From assembly GCA_021401465.1 (NCBI GenBank), contig JADDMT010000103.1, forward strand, positions 1-64,000: DNA of 64,000 nucleotides. Direction: 5' to 3'. A program made the translations under genes and the position numbers. The notes under the pieces are model-generated. The model did not search any database, was not told where the DNA came from, and worked only from the letters and a program-made list of their open reading frames with translations. Numbering within the stretch: position 1 is the stretch's first letter; every line of letters starts with the position of its first letter. The DNA comes from Teratosphaeria epicoccoides. Lineage: Eukaryota; Ascomycota; Dothideomycetes; Mycosphaerellales; Teratosphaeriaceae. Positions 22,334 to 33,190 of this stretch are shown in pieces.

Positions 22334-25300
22334 ATGCAAAACACATCGATAGGTACACTAGCATTCTACGTAATCTATACACTAAAAAGCTGAGTTAACA
22401 GTCCTTAGTCGATACACTAGACACAAGTAGCAGTGTACCTATTAAGAGCCTACCCTATTCTCTAGTCTCTATCCGACGATCCTATACCCTATACAACTAT
22501 CAGTAGTCTCCGAGAGTAATGTAGACAATCCCTCAGGCTAGCTAACACCTATCCCTAGCCGCAGCATCTTAGACATTAACTAGCGTAAGATCCGCGCACA
22601 AGACTATCTTCTTAGTCGATAGGACTAGTATAACGACTATCTACGTTAATATCGACGTAGGCACGCTAACCTTATCTCTACTAACAGCGAGTCGAGCCCT
22701 ATATACACACTCCGACCCGCGGCAGTTAAAGCGCCCGCATGTGCTCACGCGCCTGTAAATGCCTACATGTAGTCCCTGTCAAGATAGAGCCTAAAAGCGT
22801 AGTCAAAGTAGGCACGCCTATAGTCTCTGTTACAGAGTTCCGACATCTTGCTTTAAGAGTACTCATGCTAGAAGGTCTAGTGACGAGCCTACGCGCTTAT
22901 AATTCGGCACCTAGTAGAGGGTAACTATAAGATATAAGCCTAAGTAGTTTTATATTAGAGGTAGTTACTCTGTAGTAGATCCTGCGTATATAGTAGTAAG
23001 AGTAGTTCTACATGTAAGAGAATATCCTACACGTATTATTTTAAAGGCCTTTAAGCCGCGTTTAAACTATAACAGCCATACTACTTTTGTGTTAACCCTA
23101 GGTAATTGTTAACTTCTAGACTGTCTGCCGCCGATAGTTTGACAATATCTTGTATAGTAGATGCCGAAAACTAACCTCCCCTCCTCGTATCTACAACGCC
23201 TCTACTGTTACTAGGAATTCGAGTTGTAATTCCCTGCTACTACTAAAGAAGGCGCTAGTTTCCTAGAACATGCGCTCCTTCGCTGCTATTAACCATGTAA
23301 CTTAGCCAAGTAGGCTAAGCTACTCTATCCGTTCTTCTAACGTAGCGTATAGGCATAGGTAATTGTTATGTCGAAGTATAAGGCCTGCTTCGATCATGCC
23401 TATACTCTGCTACTATAGCGCCTTAGGTTTGTGAATTATGCCGCGCTAGGTCTTAGAGGTTCTTGTCGAGGAAACACGTACACTTATCGTTTAGGCTATG
23501 CCTATATTATGTCTGTTTAAATTGCAGATGTCAGGATTACTTGAAACACGCGTTGTTCATACTTGTTAGTCCCTTAGCTAACTTCAGATAAAAGATGCGG
23601 CAGACCTTTCCGCGCTTTTCGCACCTTATCGCTATAGCCGTAGCCGTCATATATGCGACGCCACTTTGTCTTTCTTCTAGTCCGCTACGACACTATCTAT
23701 AGCAGGCATGATCTAGACGCTAGGGTCCTAATGATTATAGCACTTAAGACATGCATATAGGAACAGGATACTCGAGCCTATGCGCGCAAGGCAAGAGGAT
23801 TAGCAGAAGCTATATCCTTGCCTAAACTACAACCTGCCCTTGTTACTATTATAGGGTTCTCCTTATAGATGACAACTTAGTAGTGTTAAAGAACACGTTC
23901 GTGCTATAGCTAACTAGGCATGTGTTAGTAATAACTAGTGCTATAGCTAATCAAGCATTTCAAAGGATCCTATTAATCGACCTAAGACGTAGGCCTGAAG
24001 CACGTCAAGTCTCGCTTCCTCTGCTAGCTAAGAATGCATCGTATGTTAGGCCTTAAGAAGGGTTATCGTAGACGGCTCTATTCTGGCATCCCTGTCTCGT
24101 TAATACACTGCTCTTAAGAGTCGGGAAGGTAGTAGTAGATATGTACAAACATGAGCTGTTCCTAATCATTACTCGACAAGCTAGCGCCTACGTAAGAGCA
24201 TTAGTATTTAAGTTTCGTAACTTGCCGAGGCTGTATTTAGTGTCTAAGAGATATTCAGGGCTAAGGTTCGAGGCTAAGTATCGCGACAACAAGGCCGCGA
24301 ATCCCGTATCTGCTATGGATAAGGACTAAGTCACTATAGTGTACCTCTAGGAGTATTCCTGCCTAGTCGATTATAATCGCCTTGTAATACGTAGGCGATT
24401 ACACACAAATAGGGACTTAGTAACAGAAGAGCTCCCCGAAGAAGACCTTTTCGTCTAAGTACAGGGTAATCGCTACCTAGCTTTAGTCAGGTACTACGGA
24501 TAGGTATCTTAGGAGCTATAGCTGTCTTTACTTCGCCTGTTCTGTTTTCACTGCTATTATCATTAATTAATGATAGTGTTACATATGTAATAACTAGTAG
24601 CAAACGTCAGATAATATAGTCCTTATGATGCTATTACCTGTATTACTACTATAAAAAAATTGCCTTCGCCATCTAATCCTTTTAACATTACTTTGACATC
24701 CTTGCTAACAAGCTCTAGCGCCGCTATTACAAGGGCGAAGCTACGCTTCTACGCGCATACCTTGCATACTTCCGGATATGTCCGCTTAACCTACAGTTGT
24801 AAAATAACGGCAGTACGCCTACTACATGCTACTAGCATGCTGTCGGTTATTTAGGCTAGCTATATAGGGTAAGTACTAAAGTTACTCCCTAGCGCTTCCG
24901 CTAACTAGGCTTATTAGTAGTACCTTATAGAGAATCCCTGCATGTACGTAACTACTATTAGTATACTACTAGTAATCGAGGGGCAGTTTAGCGGCACTAC
25001 TCGTTACTTGCAGGTACCTCCTAGCCGCTTAGTTACTATCTGCACTATCGACCCTACTAAATAAACAAACAGGTTAACATTCATGACTACAGGACAGATA
25101 ATCGCATACTAGTACTATGCTAATATCGACACTACTAGTTCTACCTTCACGATTCGGCTGTGATTAGTCGTATAGTCGCTTTAATAGTCTCTTAAAAGCG
25201 CTAACAAGCTAACTAGTAGAGACCTAAGACCTAGACAAAAGAGCAGCTTAAACACTGCCTAGTCTAAACAGATTCTATAGTGTAGGCAGGCAATTTCGCT

Positions 25301-27534
25301 CTGTCGTATTTTAGATAGGACTCTCAAGACACTTAGGACGCGAGTAATATCATTTAAAACGTGTTAAGGGTAGAGGAATTAATCGACAAGGACAGGGAAG
25401 GCTAGCCCTGCATCTCGCGTTAGTTTAGATACTAAAACCCTCTGTCCGCGAACCTGAAGAAACTAGAAGATAGGCTACGCAATAATGAAGATCCTAAGGT
25501 CACTAAGTTGTTTAAGGGTAAACATAATCGCTTGTTAGAGGCGTAGTACATCCCTAGTCTCGATAGCGACTACGATTAGCTGCCTACAGAAGTTAACAAG
25601 AGCAACTTTTAGTTAGCATTATAGTAGTACATTGCTAGTATAGCTAAGGACATAGTGAAAAAGAAAAAAGACTATACTAAGGAAGGCTCTATTACTCTAG
25701 GCGTAGCGGCTAATACGCACTCTGTCATACTATTAACTAAATTAGTAGGATTAAAGCGTACTTTTTCGCATGACTTATAGGCTTTAGCATAGACACTAAA
25801 CAAGATGTTTAAGGAGTTCGCGTTCTCGAAGGCTAGCACTAATGCTAGTCGGTTAGATCAAGATGTAGAAATGCGCGAGATAGAGCATGTCTAGAAACCA
25901 TCTTTCCTTGAAGTTAGCATCTGCCTGTATATAGTCGGCTACACTAAGGACTAGTCAAGGCTGCTTCTAAATGCGGTGCCTCTCGAAATTAGCCTGATGC
26001 GGAATTTAAACTCCGACTATCTCGAACCGCGCATAGTCGCAGAATAATAGACAACTAACAAACACTATTCTCGCTACTAGTTTACAGTAACTAGAGATTT
26101 GTCATAGCAGCGTGAGGGGGAATCGGACGTCATGTTAATTAGCGCGTTAAGGTAATTACATGCGGCTATGCCTGATTATGGCGGCGCTTATCTAATCGCG
26201 GTCTTCACGGCTAAGTGCGAGGGTAACGACAGACTTATGCGGTTAATTACACCCTGTTACAGACATGCGTTTATGTAACGATTAACCTGTAGTTAGATAC
26301 TAACGTTTCGTAGGTTATAGCACTCTACCTACTACGCGCGAATTCAAGCTAGACATATATAATCTAGCTGTCGAGAACTAATTGCGCTATGTTAGCTTCG
26401 AATCTGACATAATCGCTAAAACAGACGCGTAGATAGCGTAACGTCTTTAACAGGAGGAGTATAGTAAGACTAGCGGGGTTACTAGTAGTATGGCAGTAGT
26501 TCATCCTAGCGCTACTACTAAGCCTCCGCCTAAATTATACTCTTGTACGCCTACCCCTACTTAGCGGCATGCTACCCTTTCTCAGGAGTTACTAGAGGGC
26601 GCTAATGTCGCTATTACGTTAGTTAAGTAGCAGACAGCCTATCTAGACATAGTCGTATAGAATCCTGCGAACGACCCTAAACAAGAGGATATACCTAAAA
26701 GCCCGAGTATCATAATTAGCAGTAATTAGAGGCATTCTCTATAGCTTAGTCACGCTGCAGGGATTCCTAGCAGCGACTAGGACGAGACTGCAGAAGACCT
26801 TTACTTGTCAGATAACATGTAGAAAGCAGCCTATATATATAATCGCTTCGATCCTAATAAGTAGCATCCTAAGTCAAGTGTAAAGAGTAAGGATTAGTCG
26901 ATGAAGTTTCCCTAACAGGCACTATAGTTCTTAAACTCTACCTAGGCCTTGTAGCGTCTAGCGAGGGGTTTGCTGCTAGTCGTTATTGCTACTACTATAG
27001 GGTTTAGGAAGACTTGTGTAGGTTAGGATGTCATCTACAATTAGAAGCATGCATAGTACTACTATCATAATGTTACAGACTATAAGGTGTAGGACGAATT
27101 AGACAGTAATAAGCTACAGGTACTTGTAGACCTAGACACTAACTTATATAGCAACCTTACCTAGCTAGTAGGAGGCAAGCCTTACGTCAGGCTAGGGCTT
27201 ACTCTCGTCGTTACGCCTGTCATTAAGCAGTAGATTAACGACTGCAAAAAGTTCCTTAAGAAGGGCTTCATCATAATTGTAGTCATATAATCTGATACAT
27301 TTAAGTAGGCACTAGAGGATTTTAGTGTCTATAACAGTTAGGCTAAGGCTGTTCGCGACGAGGACTAGCTAAAACGTGATGAACTAGAAGCCTGTCTGTC
27401 TAAGGAAGAACTAGCGTTATAGGACGAAGACGAGTTTAAGCTAATAGTACACAAACTCTTAACTACGTTAAGCACTAATAAGAAAGTCCGATCGTAGCTC
27501 GCCAAATGGACTACGTCACGAAAATCAAGGCCCT
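22334..27534 (+). pseudogene. Plus-strand coding region of element C1 (one or more unknown proteins)
   Basis: The start is uncertain. Open or nearly open plus-strand blocks are 22739-22921, 24141-24329 (KHELFLIITRQA, LPRLYLVSKRYSG) continuing to about 24470, and 25380-27495. The last is the strongest: a single frame reading KKLEDRLRNNEDPKVTKLF, KEGSITLGVAANTHSVILL, QDVEMREIEHV and LHAAMPDYGGAYLIAVFTAK, then a long Trp-poor tail rich in Asp, Glu and Lys, interrupted only by TAG and TAA. It runs across the C1/C2 border and stops at TAA 27532-27534. Between 23000 and 23900 both strands look equally coding, so I make no claim about the strand there. I recognise no family, transmembrane segment or catalytic motif. 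Confidence 0.5.
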
Positions 27535-27541
27535 AAGTAGA

Positions 27542-27740
27542 CTAAGTAACTTATGTTACTTAGCTTACTTACCTACTTGTCTAACTTGGCCTGCTCATAT
27601 GTACCCCCAAGAAACTCGGCCCCTCCTAAGCTACTCGTGTCGCGGACGCGAGTAGCTTAGAGTACAAGAGTGCTATTAGTAAGTAACTTACTACTAGTAG
27701 TATACTAGCGGCAAGTAGCTCGGGCACGCGAGCTAAGCTA
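27542..27740. repeat. Palindrome-rich left end of C2
   Basis: Same set as in C1 but better preserved: ctaagtaac-ttat-gttacttag at 27542-27563, and a perfect 11-bp inverted repeat, taagctactcg at 27627-27637 with cgagtagctta at 27649-27659 around an 11-base spacer (tgtcgcggacg). Further inverted repeats (agtaagt-a-acttact; agtagct and agctact) follow to about 27740. That both tandem copies keep them despite RIP suggests they belonged to the original element. Confidence 0.7.
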
Positions 27741-27746
27741 CTTAAA

Positions 27747-30700
27747 TTAAAACAATTTGAATGTAATAGACGTTAAAGTCATGATTTTAGTTAATACTAC
27801 AAATCTTGTTATTGTCGCACTATGCTCTTTTACTATTAACACTGAATCTGACGTATAACGCAGGTCAAGCAGATTTGCTAACACTAGACACATATATAGC
27901 TTAAACGCAGCTTTCATAACGCCTCTTGAATTTAACCAAGCTACTATATCTGACTTGCGCCTCATGCCTGAAGACCTTAATCGGTATAGCTAGTAACAAA
28001 TGCATAGCTACTACATACTATCTACACATCCTGTATTAGCTCTTACACATGACTCTTTTACTTGCCCTTATCCTCTATTCTGTTCTACTAGCTTACCTTT
28101 ACTACTAACGACTCTCCTAAAGCGCTACTATTTCGCCCCTCCTATAGCTTCTTAAAGGTCGCATCATTAAAGACCTTGTCGCTATAGCCCTTAATCTGCT
28201 CTAACAAGGTCGAGTCCGTAAATGCTATGTGCTACTATAACTAACTATCCCTTAACTTAGTGTCGCTAAGCGTATCCTCTACCTTCTCTACAACGTTCGA
28301 CTAGTTGCTTATAAGGTCACACTAATCGAGCAGAGCGCATGCTATGCTACATCATGACTATTAGCTAATGTATACCCCGTAGCTACTAAACTACTACTAG
28401 CACCTCCTATTAATATCGAAGTACTAGCAGTATGTTAGTAGTATAACGCTAGTATACTACTAGCATACTTACCTAGCATTTTTTGCCTCTGCCTCTAGTA
28501 AAGCTTGGCTCCTACTATCGCCTTAGTCTTTGTTCTTCGCGGTTAAGCTTCGTGTCCTATAGCTATCATTGTTAACTACGCTGCTACGTAGAGTTAATAA
28601 TCATACTTACTATGTACCCGCTCTAGTAAGTCTTTACGTTTCGCCTCTTACTAGAGCTACGCTAGTGTTTATCTGTTGTTAGCATAGTTTAGTCGATATA
28701 TAAGTCTCCTTGCCTATACTACTTGTCTACACTAGTCACGATTAATCGCCTACTCTGTAGCTTAGGCCTCTCGCTACTTCCGCCTTGTTAGTAATAGCTG
28801 GCCCTTACAACGCGCTAAGGCTACTAACCTTTCATCTTGCGTGTGTCTAGGTTAGGGCTTATTAACTATAGTGGCTTTCGTACTAGACAAGTACATGTTA
28901 GTAATTATGGCTGTGATGTTAGACAAGAAACTAACCTCGTTATCACGACACTGTCATGTAGTGTGTCCTGTGTCAATGGCTCCTCTAGTCCCTACATCGG
29001 CTAGTCGTCACTGTCATAATTGCTTGCCTTACTACTATAGTTACTAACATTTGCCCTTTCGCCGTTATAGCCCTCGCTCCCTCTGTTAGTGTCCGCTTAA
29101 ACATCTACTACATGCTTGCGAACGCTTACTATTAATGACATTAAGGCCTGGCTTAATCCTTGTGTCAGGCTAACAATACGCTAACCTAACAATTGCGTAC
29201 GACCTAGCAGAAGTTAGCATAGGCCCTCTCGATAATGTCTCCTATGTACTATTCTCGCGTAGCGCCTTTCGCCTCTGCAAGTCCTCGTATTCCCTTTCTA
29301 AGCCTGTCATGCCGCGATCCTTCTTGATAGCTAGGGCCGCCTACACTAGTAGTGCTGTCTTGCCTTTGTCCTCCCCCCCTAATATACGTGCCATGATAGT
29401 CGCTATAATAACCTCTTGTCTGTTAGCATCGAGCTCTTCCTAATACTTTTTCTTCCCCTCGAAGATATCATTAATATCGACACTCCTAACTAGAACCCAT
29501 CTCGTCTTACTAGCCTTCGTCTTAAACTCCGAAGGGCCATTTCTGATCTAGGCTAGTAGGTATATAATAGTAGCATACACGCTGTTTAACATGAAAGCGT
29601 TTACCTCGCGTGACTCTAAAGGATTCCATGCTAGTTTCTAATTAGACTAGAAGAACGCCTTCTTTATACAAAAGATTACGAGCGGGCTTAGAAACCTCTA
29701 GTCCTATGACATGTTAGCGCTTTCGACGACATCTAAGCCTTCTCTCCTTACCTCTTCTTCGTTCTTACATTCGAATCTGCTTTCTATTAACATGTCTGCG
29801 GCCTAGTCCTTTAAACCCTGCTTATCGTCTACCTTGCTAGACCATGCGAGTATAGCTTCTCTGACCCTGTTCGTGTAGTTGTTACAACACTAACGCAACC
29901 TCTACCTTATCTACACCCCTAACATTAGCACCTCCTCATAGGACCTACGCAGGTACTTATAGTATCTAAATCTACGTTATCTAGCCTCGAGCTAACTCGA
30001 CCTTTTATCCCTAGCATATTACGCGCTACGAGCTACTAGTCTATTACAATACGCTTACAACTTAGCTAGTAAGTAGGAGCTGTAGGGTATAGCACAGAAA
30101 TGCCCTTCTGCCCTCATGAAGCATCTATCTACGAGAGTTCTCGGACTTTAACAAGCAAAGGCTCGATTAACTTGTCTTTATGCATAGGAGGGCTACTATG
30201 TATATCTTCGCTGCTAGAGTAGTCGTATCCTTAGTCAGAGTTTGTAGTCTAGCTACTATTATGGCCTTGACGGCTACTCGACTAGCTCCTAGACTGACTT
30301 TAACTACTACTATCGCCCTAGCGGCTACGAGACTCGCTGTTACGGTAGTTTTGACTGCTGCTGTCACTCCTATGATTAGTAGGTCGGCTGTTGTAATAGC
30401 CTCGACAGATGCTTAGCTACTATGTCTTTACCCTGTTACTCTTAGGTTTGCTACTATCTTGTCGCGCGTCGCGAGACGATAACCGAGGCCTCTTGTACGG
30501 CTAATTCTGCCTTAGTAGGGAGGATGACCGCTTATACGTCTAGTCTCTTCGTGACTAGTATGTCGTCATCTATATGCATGTTAGCATAGCCGCTATATAC
30601 AGGTAGCTTCTTACATTAGTCGCCTTCGTATAGGCTTTAGGCACTGTAAAATCCTCATACTCCTAGTTAGCTATCTCCTTATTACTGTTGTCTACACTAT

Positions 30701-30875
30701 CGCTATCGTTACTTAGTAGGTCTTCTAAATTATTCGCTAGATTGTAATTCGAACTGCCGCTAGATAACGCGGAACGTAACCTCTGTTGTCTGTCTTTCTT
30801 CGAAGGCATGATTAAAGACAGACGCGACTTAAAGGATCGGCAGAGAACAGAGTGTAGTATATCCTTCTTAGTCAT
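27747..30875 (-). pseudogene. Minus-strand gene of element C2 (unknown protein)
   Basis: Counterpart of the C1 gene at 18834-21962. Two parts are open here: 30663-30875, the N-terminus starting MTKKDILHSVLCRSF and running into MPSKKDRQQRLRSALSSG, and 27747-27965, the C-terminus with KSDIVAWLNSRGVMKAAFKL and a Thr/Leu-rich end. These fix the gene ends more firmly than C1 does. The Ser-Arg-rich stretch lies near 30450-30170; open frames on both strands there come from its repetitive codons. The middle is cut by RIP stops. Protein family not recognised. Confidence 0.52.
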
Positions 30876-32690
30876 GTAGGTCTAGTAGCATGTTAGTAAA
30901 GGATAATATATAGCATGTAAATATGCACATACTACGAGTTACTGTCTAATGTAGCTACGTGGAGTCTATTAATGCAGAAGAAAGAGAGGACGCGATGTTT
31001 ACAGTATCTTGTAACGCGCGAGCGTCATCTAAATTCGGCTACTACTGAAACTGCGGCGGCGGTACTTTTAGCTTGCTAGCAGTATGCTATTAAAATACCG
31101 CCGATAGAACTAGCCTCGGTTAGCATTAATTCTTCATTTATAGCTAGTATAGGTACTACAAAACATCCCCGCTATATAGCATGTCTGCCTATATAATATA
31201 GCTAGACTACTACTACTACGAAGCGCCTACTAAAAGCACTAGTTATGTGCAAAACACATCGATAGGTATACTAGCATTCTACGTAATCTATACACCAAAA
31301 AGCCGAGTTAACAGTCCTTAGTCGATATACTAGACACGAGTAGTAGTGCACCTATTAAGAGCCTACCCTATTCTCTAGACTCTATCTGACAATCCTATAC
31401 CCTATATAACTATTAGTAGTCTCCGAGAGTAATGTAGACAATCCCTTAGGCTAGCCGACACCTATCCCTAGCCGTAGCATCTTAGACATTAACTAGCGTA
31501 AGATCCGCGCACAAGACTATCTTCTTAATCGATAGGACTAGTATAATGACTGTCTACGTCGATATCAACGTAGGCACGCCGACCTTATCTCTACTAACAG
31601 CGAGTCGAGCCCTATATACATACTCCGACCTATAGCAGTTAAAGCGCCCGCATGTGCTCGCGCGCCTATAGATGCCTACATGTACTCCCTGTTAAGATAG
31701 AGCCTAAAAGCGTAGTCGAAGTAGGCATGCCTATAGTCTCTGTTGCAGAGTTCTGACATCTTGCTTTAAGAGTGCTTACGCTAGAAGATCTAGTGACAAG
31801 CCTACGCGCTTACAATTCGGCACCTAGTAGAGAGTAACTATAAGATATAAGCCTAAGTAGTGTTACATCGGAGGTAGTTACTCTGTAGTAGATCCTACGT
31901 ATATAGTAGTAAGAGTAGTTCTGCATGCGAGAGAATATCCTATACGTATTATTCTAAAGGCCTTCGAGCTACGTTTAAACTATAACAGCTATACTACTTT
32001 CGTGTTAACCCTAGGTAATTGTCGACTTCTAGACTGTCTGCCGCTAATAGTTTGACAATATCTTGTATAGTAGATGCCGAAAACTAACCTCCCCTGCTTG
32101 TGTCTATAACGCCTCTACTATTACTAGGAATTCGAGTTATAATTCCCTGCTACTACTAAAGAAGGCGCTTGTTTCCTAGAACATGCGCTCCTTCGCTACT
32201 ATCGACTACGTAACTTAGCTAAGTAGGCCAAGCTGCTCTATCTGTTCTTCTAACATAGCGTATAGGCGTAGGTAATTGTCGTGTCGAAGTATAAGGCCTG
32301 CCTTAATCGTACCTATGCTCTGCTACTATAGTACCTTAGGTTTGTAAATTATGCCGCGCTAGGTCTTAGAGGTTCTTGTCAAGGAAACACGCACACTTAT
32401 CGTTTAGGCTATGCCTATATTATGTCTGTTTAAATTACAGATATTAGGATTACTTGAAACACGCGTTGTTTATACTCGTTAGTCTCTTAGCTAACTTTAG
32501 ATGAAAGATGCGGCAGACCCTTCCGCGCTTTTCGTACCTTATTGCTATAGCCGTAGCCGTCGTATATGCGACGCTACTTTGTCTATCTTCTAGTCCGCTA
32601 CGACACTATCTGCAGCAGGCATGATCTAGACGCTAGGGTCCTAATAATTGTAGCACTTAAGACACACATATACGCGTAAGGCAAGAGGAT
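30876..32690 (+). pseudogene. Start of the plus-strand coding region of C2 (cut by B1)
   Basis: This covers the spacer (30876-31246) and the first 1.4 kb of the plus-strand coding region. It aligns with 21963-23797 of C1. The position matching the C1 start codon at 22334 reads gtgcaa here, so that start is doubtful. Nothing longer than short open pieces remains. The region ends mid-frame at the LTR of B1. Confidence 0.4.
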
Positions 32691-33131
32691 TGTCATGAGT
32701 GTCAGGAGTGCTACGAGTCACAGGATCGTGAGGGTCCTAAGGGCTATAAGTCATAAGCATAGTTATAGGAGAAAGGATCTGTCACGTAAGGACAGATCCC
32801 CGGATCTATAGGGTTAGTCTACAGATCTACAGGCCTGTAGGGGAGAAGGGATCTGTCACGGGATAACAGACTCTCGGATCTATAGGGTTAGTCTACAGAT
32901 CTATAGACACGGATCTGTCAGGTCTGTCGACAGATCTAACAGAGCTGCTCTGTCTCTCTAGTATATAGGGATAGCTTCAGGACAGGTAGTTAGGAGCTTC
33001 GTACTCAATTTAATTCCCTTTCCCTAGAGGATAGTTAGTTACAAGGACAATTGCCATTATCGATATTCTTCACAGCTCTACGAGTCTAACACCTAGTCAC
33101 CTTCCTACTATCGGCACCTACCCTTATAACA
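32691..33131 (+). repeat. 5' LTR of element B1
   Basis: TGTCATGAG...CTTATAACA, 441 bp. U3 holds two imperfect units of about 75 bp, each built around ggatctgtcacg, ggatctatagggttagtctacagatc and an inverted copy (see the palindrome entry). A TATA-like gtatatag lies near 32962. It aligns end to end with the 3' LTR. Confidence 0.9.
32775..32799. repeat. Perfect palindrome in the B LTR
   Basis: ggatctgtc (32775-32783), 7 bases, gacagatcc (32791-32799). The same 9-base arms recur in the B3 LTR near 11356-11380 and, with one change, in the 3' LTR of B1 near 38626-38650. Position upstream of the TATA-like site makes a protein-binding or hairpin role possible. Confidence 0.75.
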
Positions 33132-33190
33132 TTTTGAGCACTACTTCTAAGGAAGTATCAGGGGACTTGTCGAGCGCTTGACATACGCCT

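Larger units (their letters stand above)
18607..27519. mobile_element. Unclassified element C1 (about 8.9 kb, tandem unit 1)
   Basis: Defined by comparison: the sequence starting gaaaatcaaggccctaag at 18607 starts again at 27520, and the two copies align base for base with a constant offset of 8,913. The unit carries a broken gene on the minus strand (18834-21962) and broken coding sequence on the plus strand (about 22334-27534), diverging from a central spacer. I see no LTRs, terminal inverted repeats, RT, RNase H or integrase. The 8-mer tacgtctc precedes C1 and tacgtcac precedes C2, so the unit may have a preferred target. I cannot place it in a known class. Confidence 0.75.
27520..32690. 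mobile_element. Unclassified element C2 (tandem unit 2, truncated by B1)
   Basis: Second copy of C, directly after C1 in the same orientation. It carries the complete left part (palindromes, minus-strand gene, spacer, start of the plus-strand region) and ends at 32690 against the 5' LTR of B1; the matching point in C1 is about 23797. The missing 3.7 kb is not found on the other side of B1. C2 is independently mutated: where C1 has a stop, C2 sometimes keeps the codon (for example C1 TAG at 19037 is CAG in C2). It also lacks about 24 bp near 32670. Confidence 0.78.

Noticed and set aside
23000..23900. Single-strand assignment of coding sequence in C1
   Set aside because: Plus and minus frames look equally protein-like here and have similar stop numbers, so I did not choose a strand for this part.
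18607..27519. Element C as an LTR or LINE retrotransposon
   Set aside because: The left-end block is not repeated inside the right end, and no RT, RNase H or endonuclease motif was found in any frame.
18607..27519. Element C as an integrated virus
   Set aside because: Size and divergent genes would allow it, but I recognise no polymerase or capsid motif; left open rather than claimed.
30167..30416. Open frames on both strands in C2 with Ala/Thr/Val-rich products
   Set aside because: They come from repetitive codons of the Ser-Arg-rich stretch of the minus-strand C gene; both frames lie out of phase with it.
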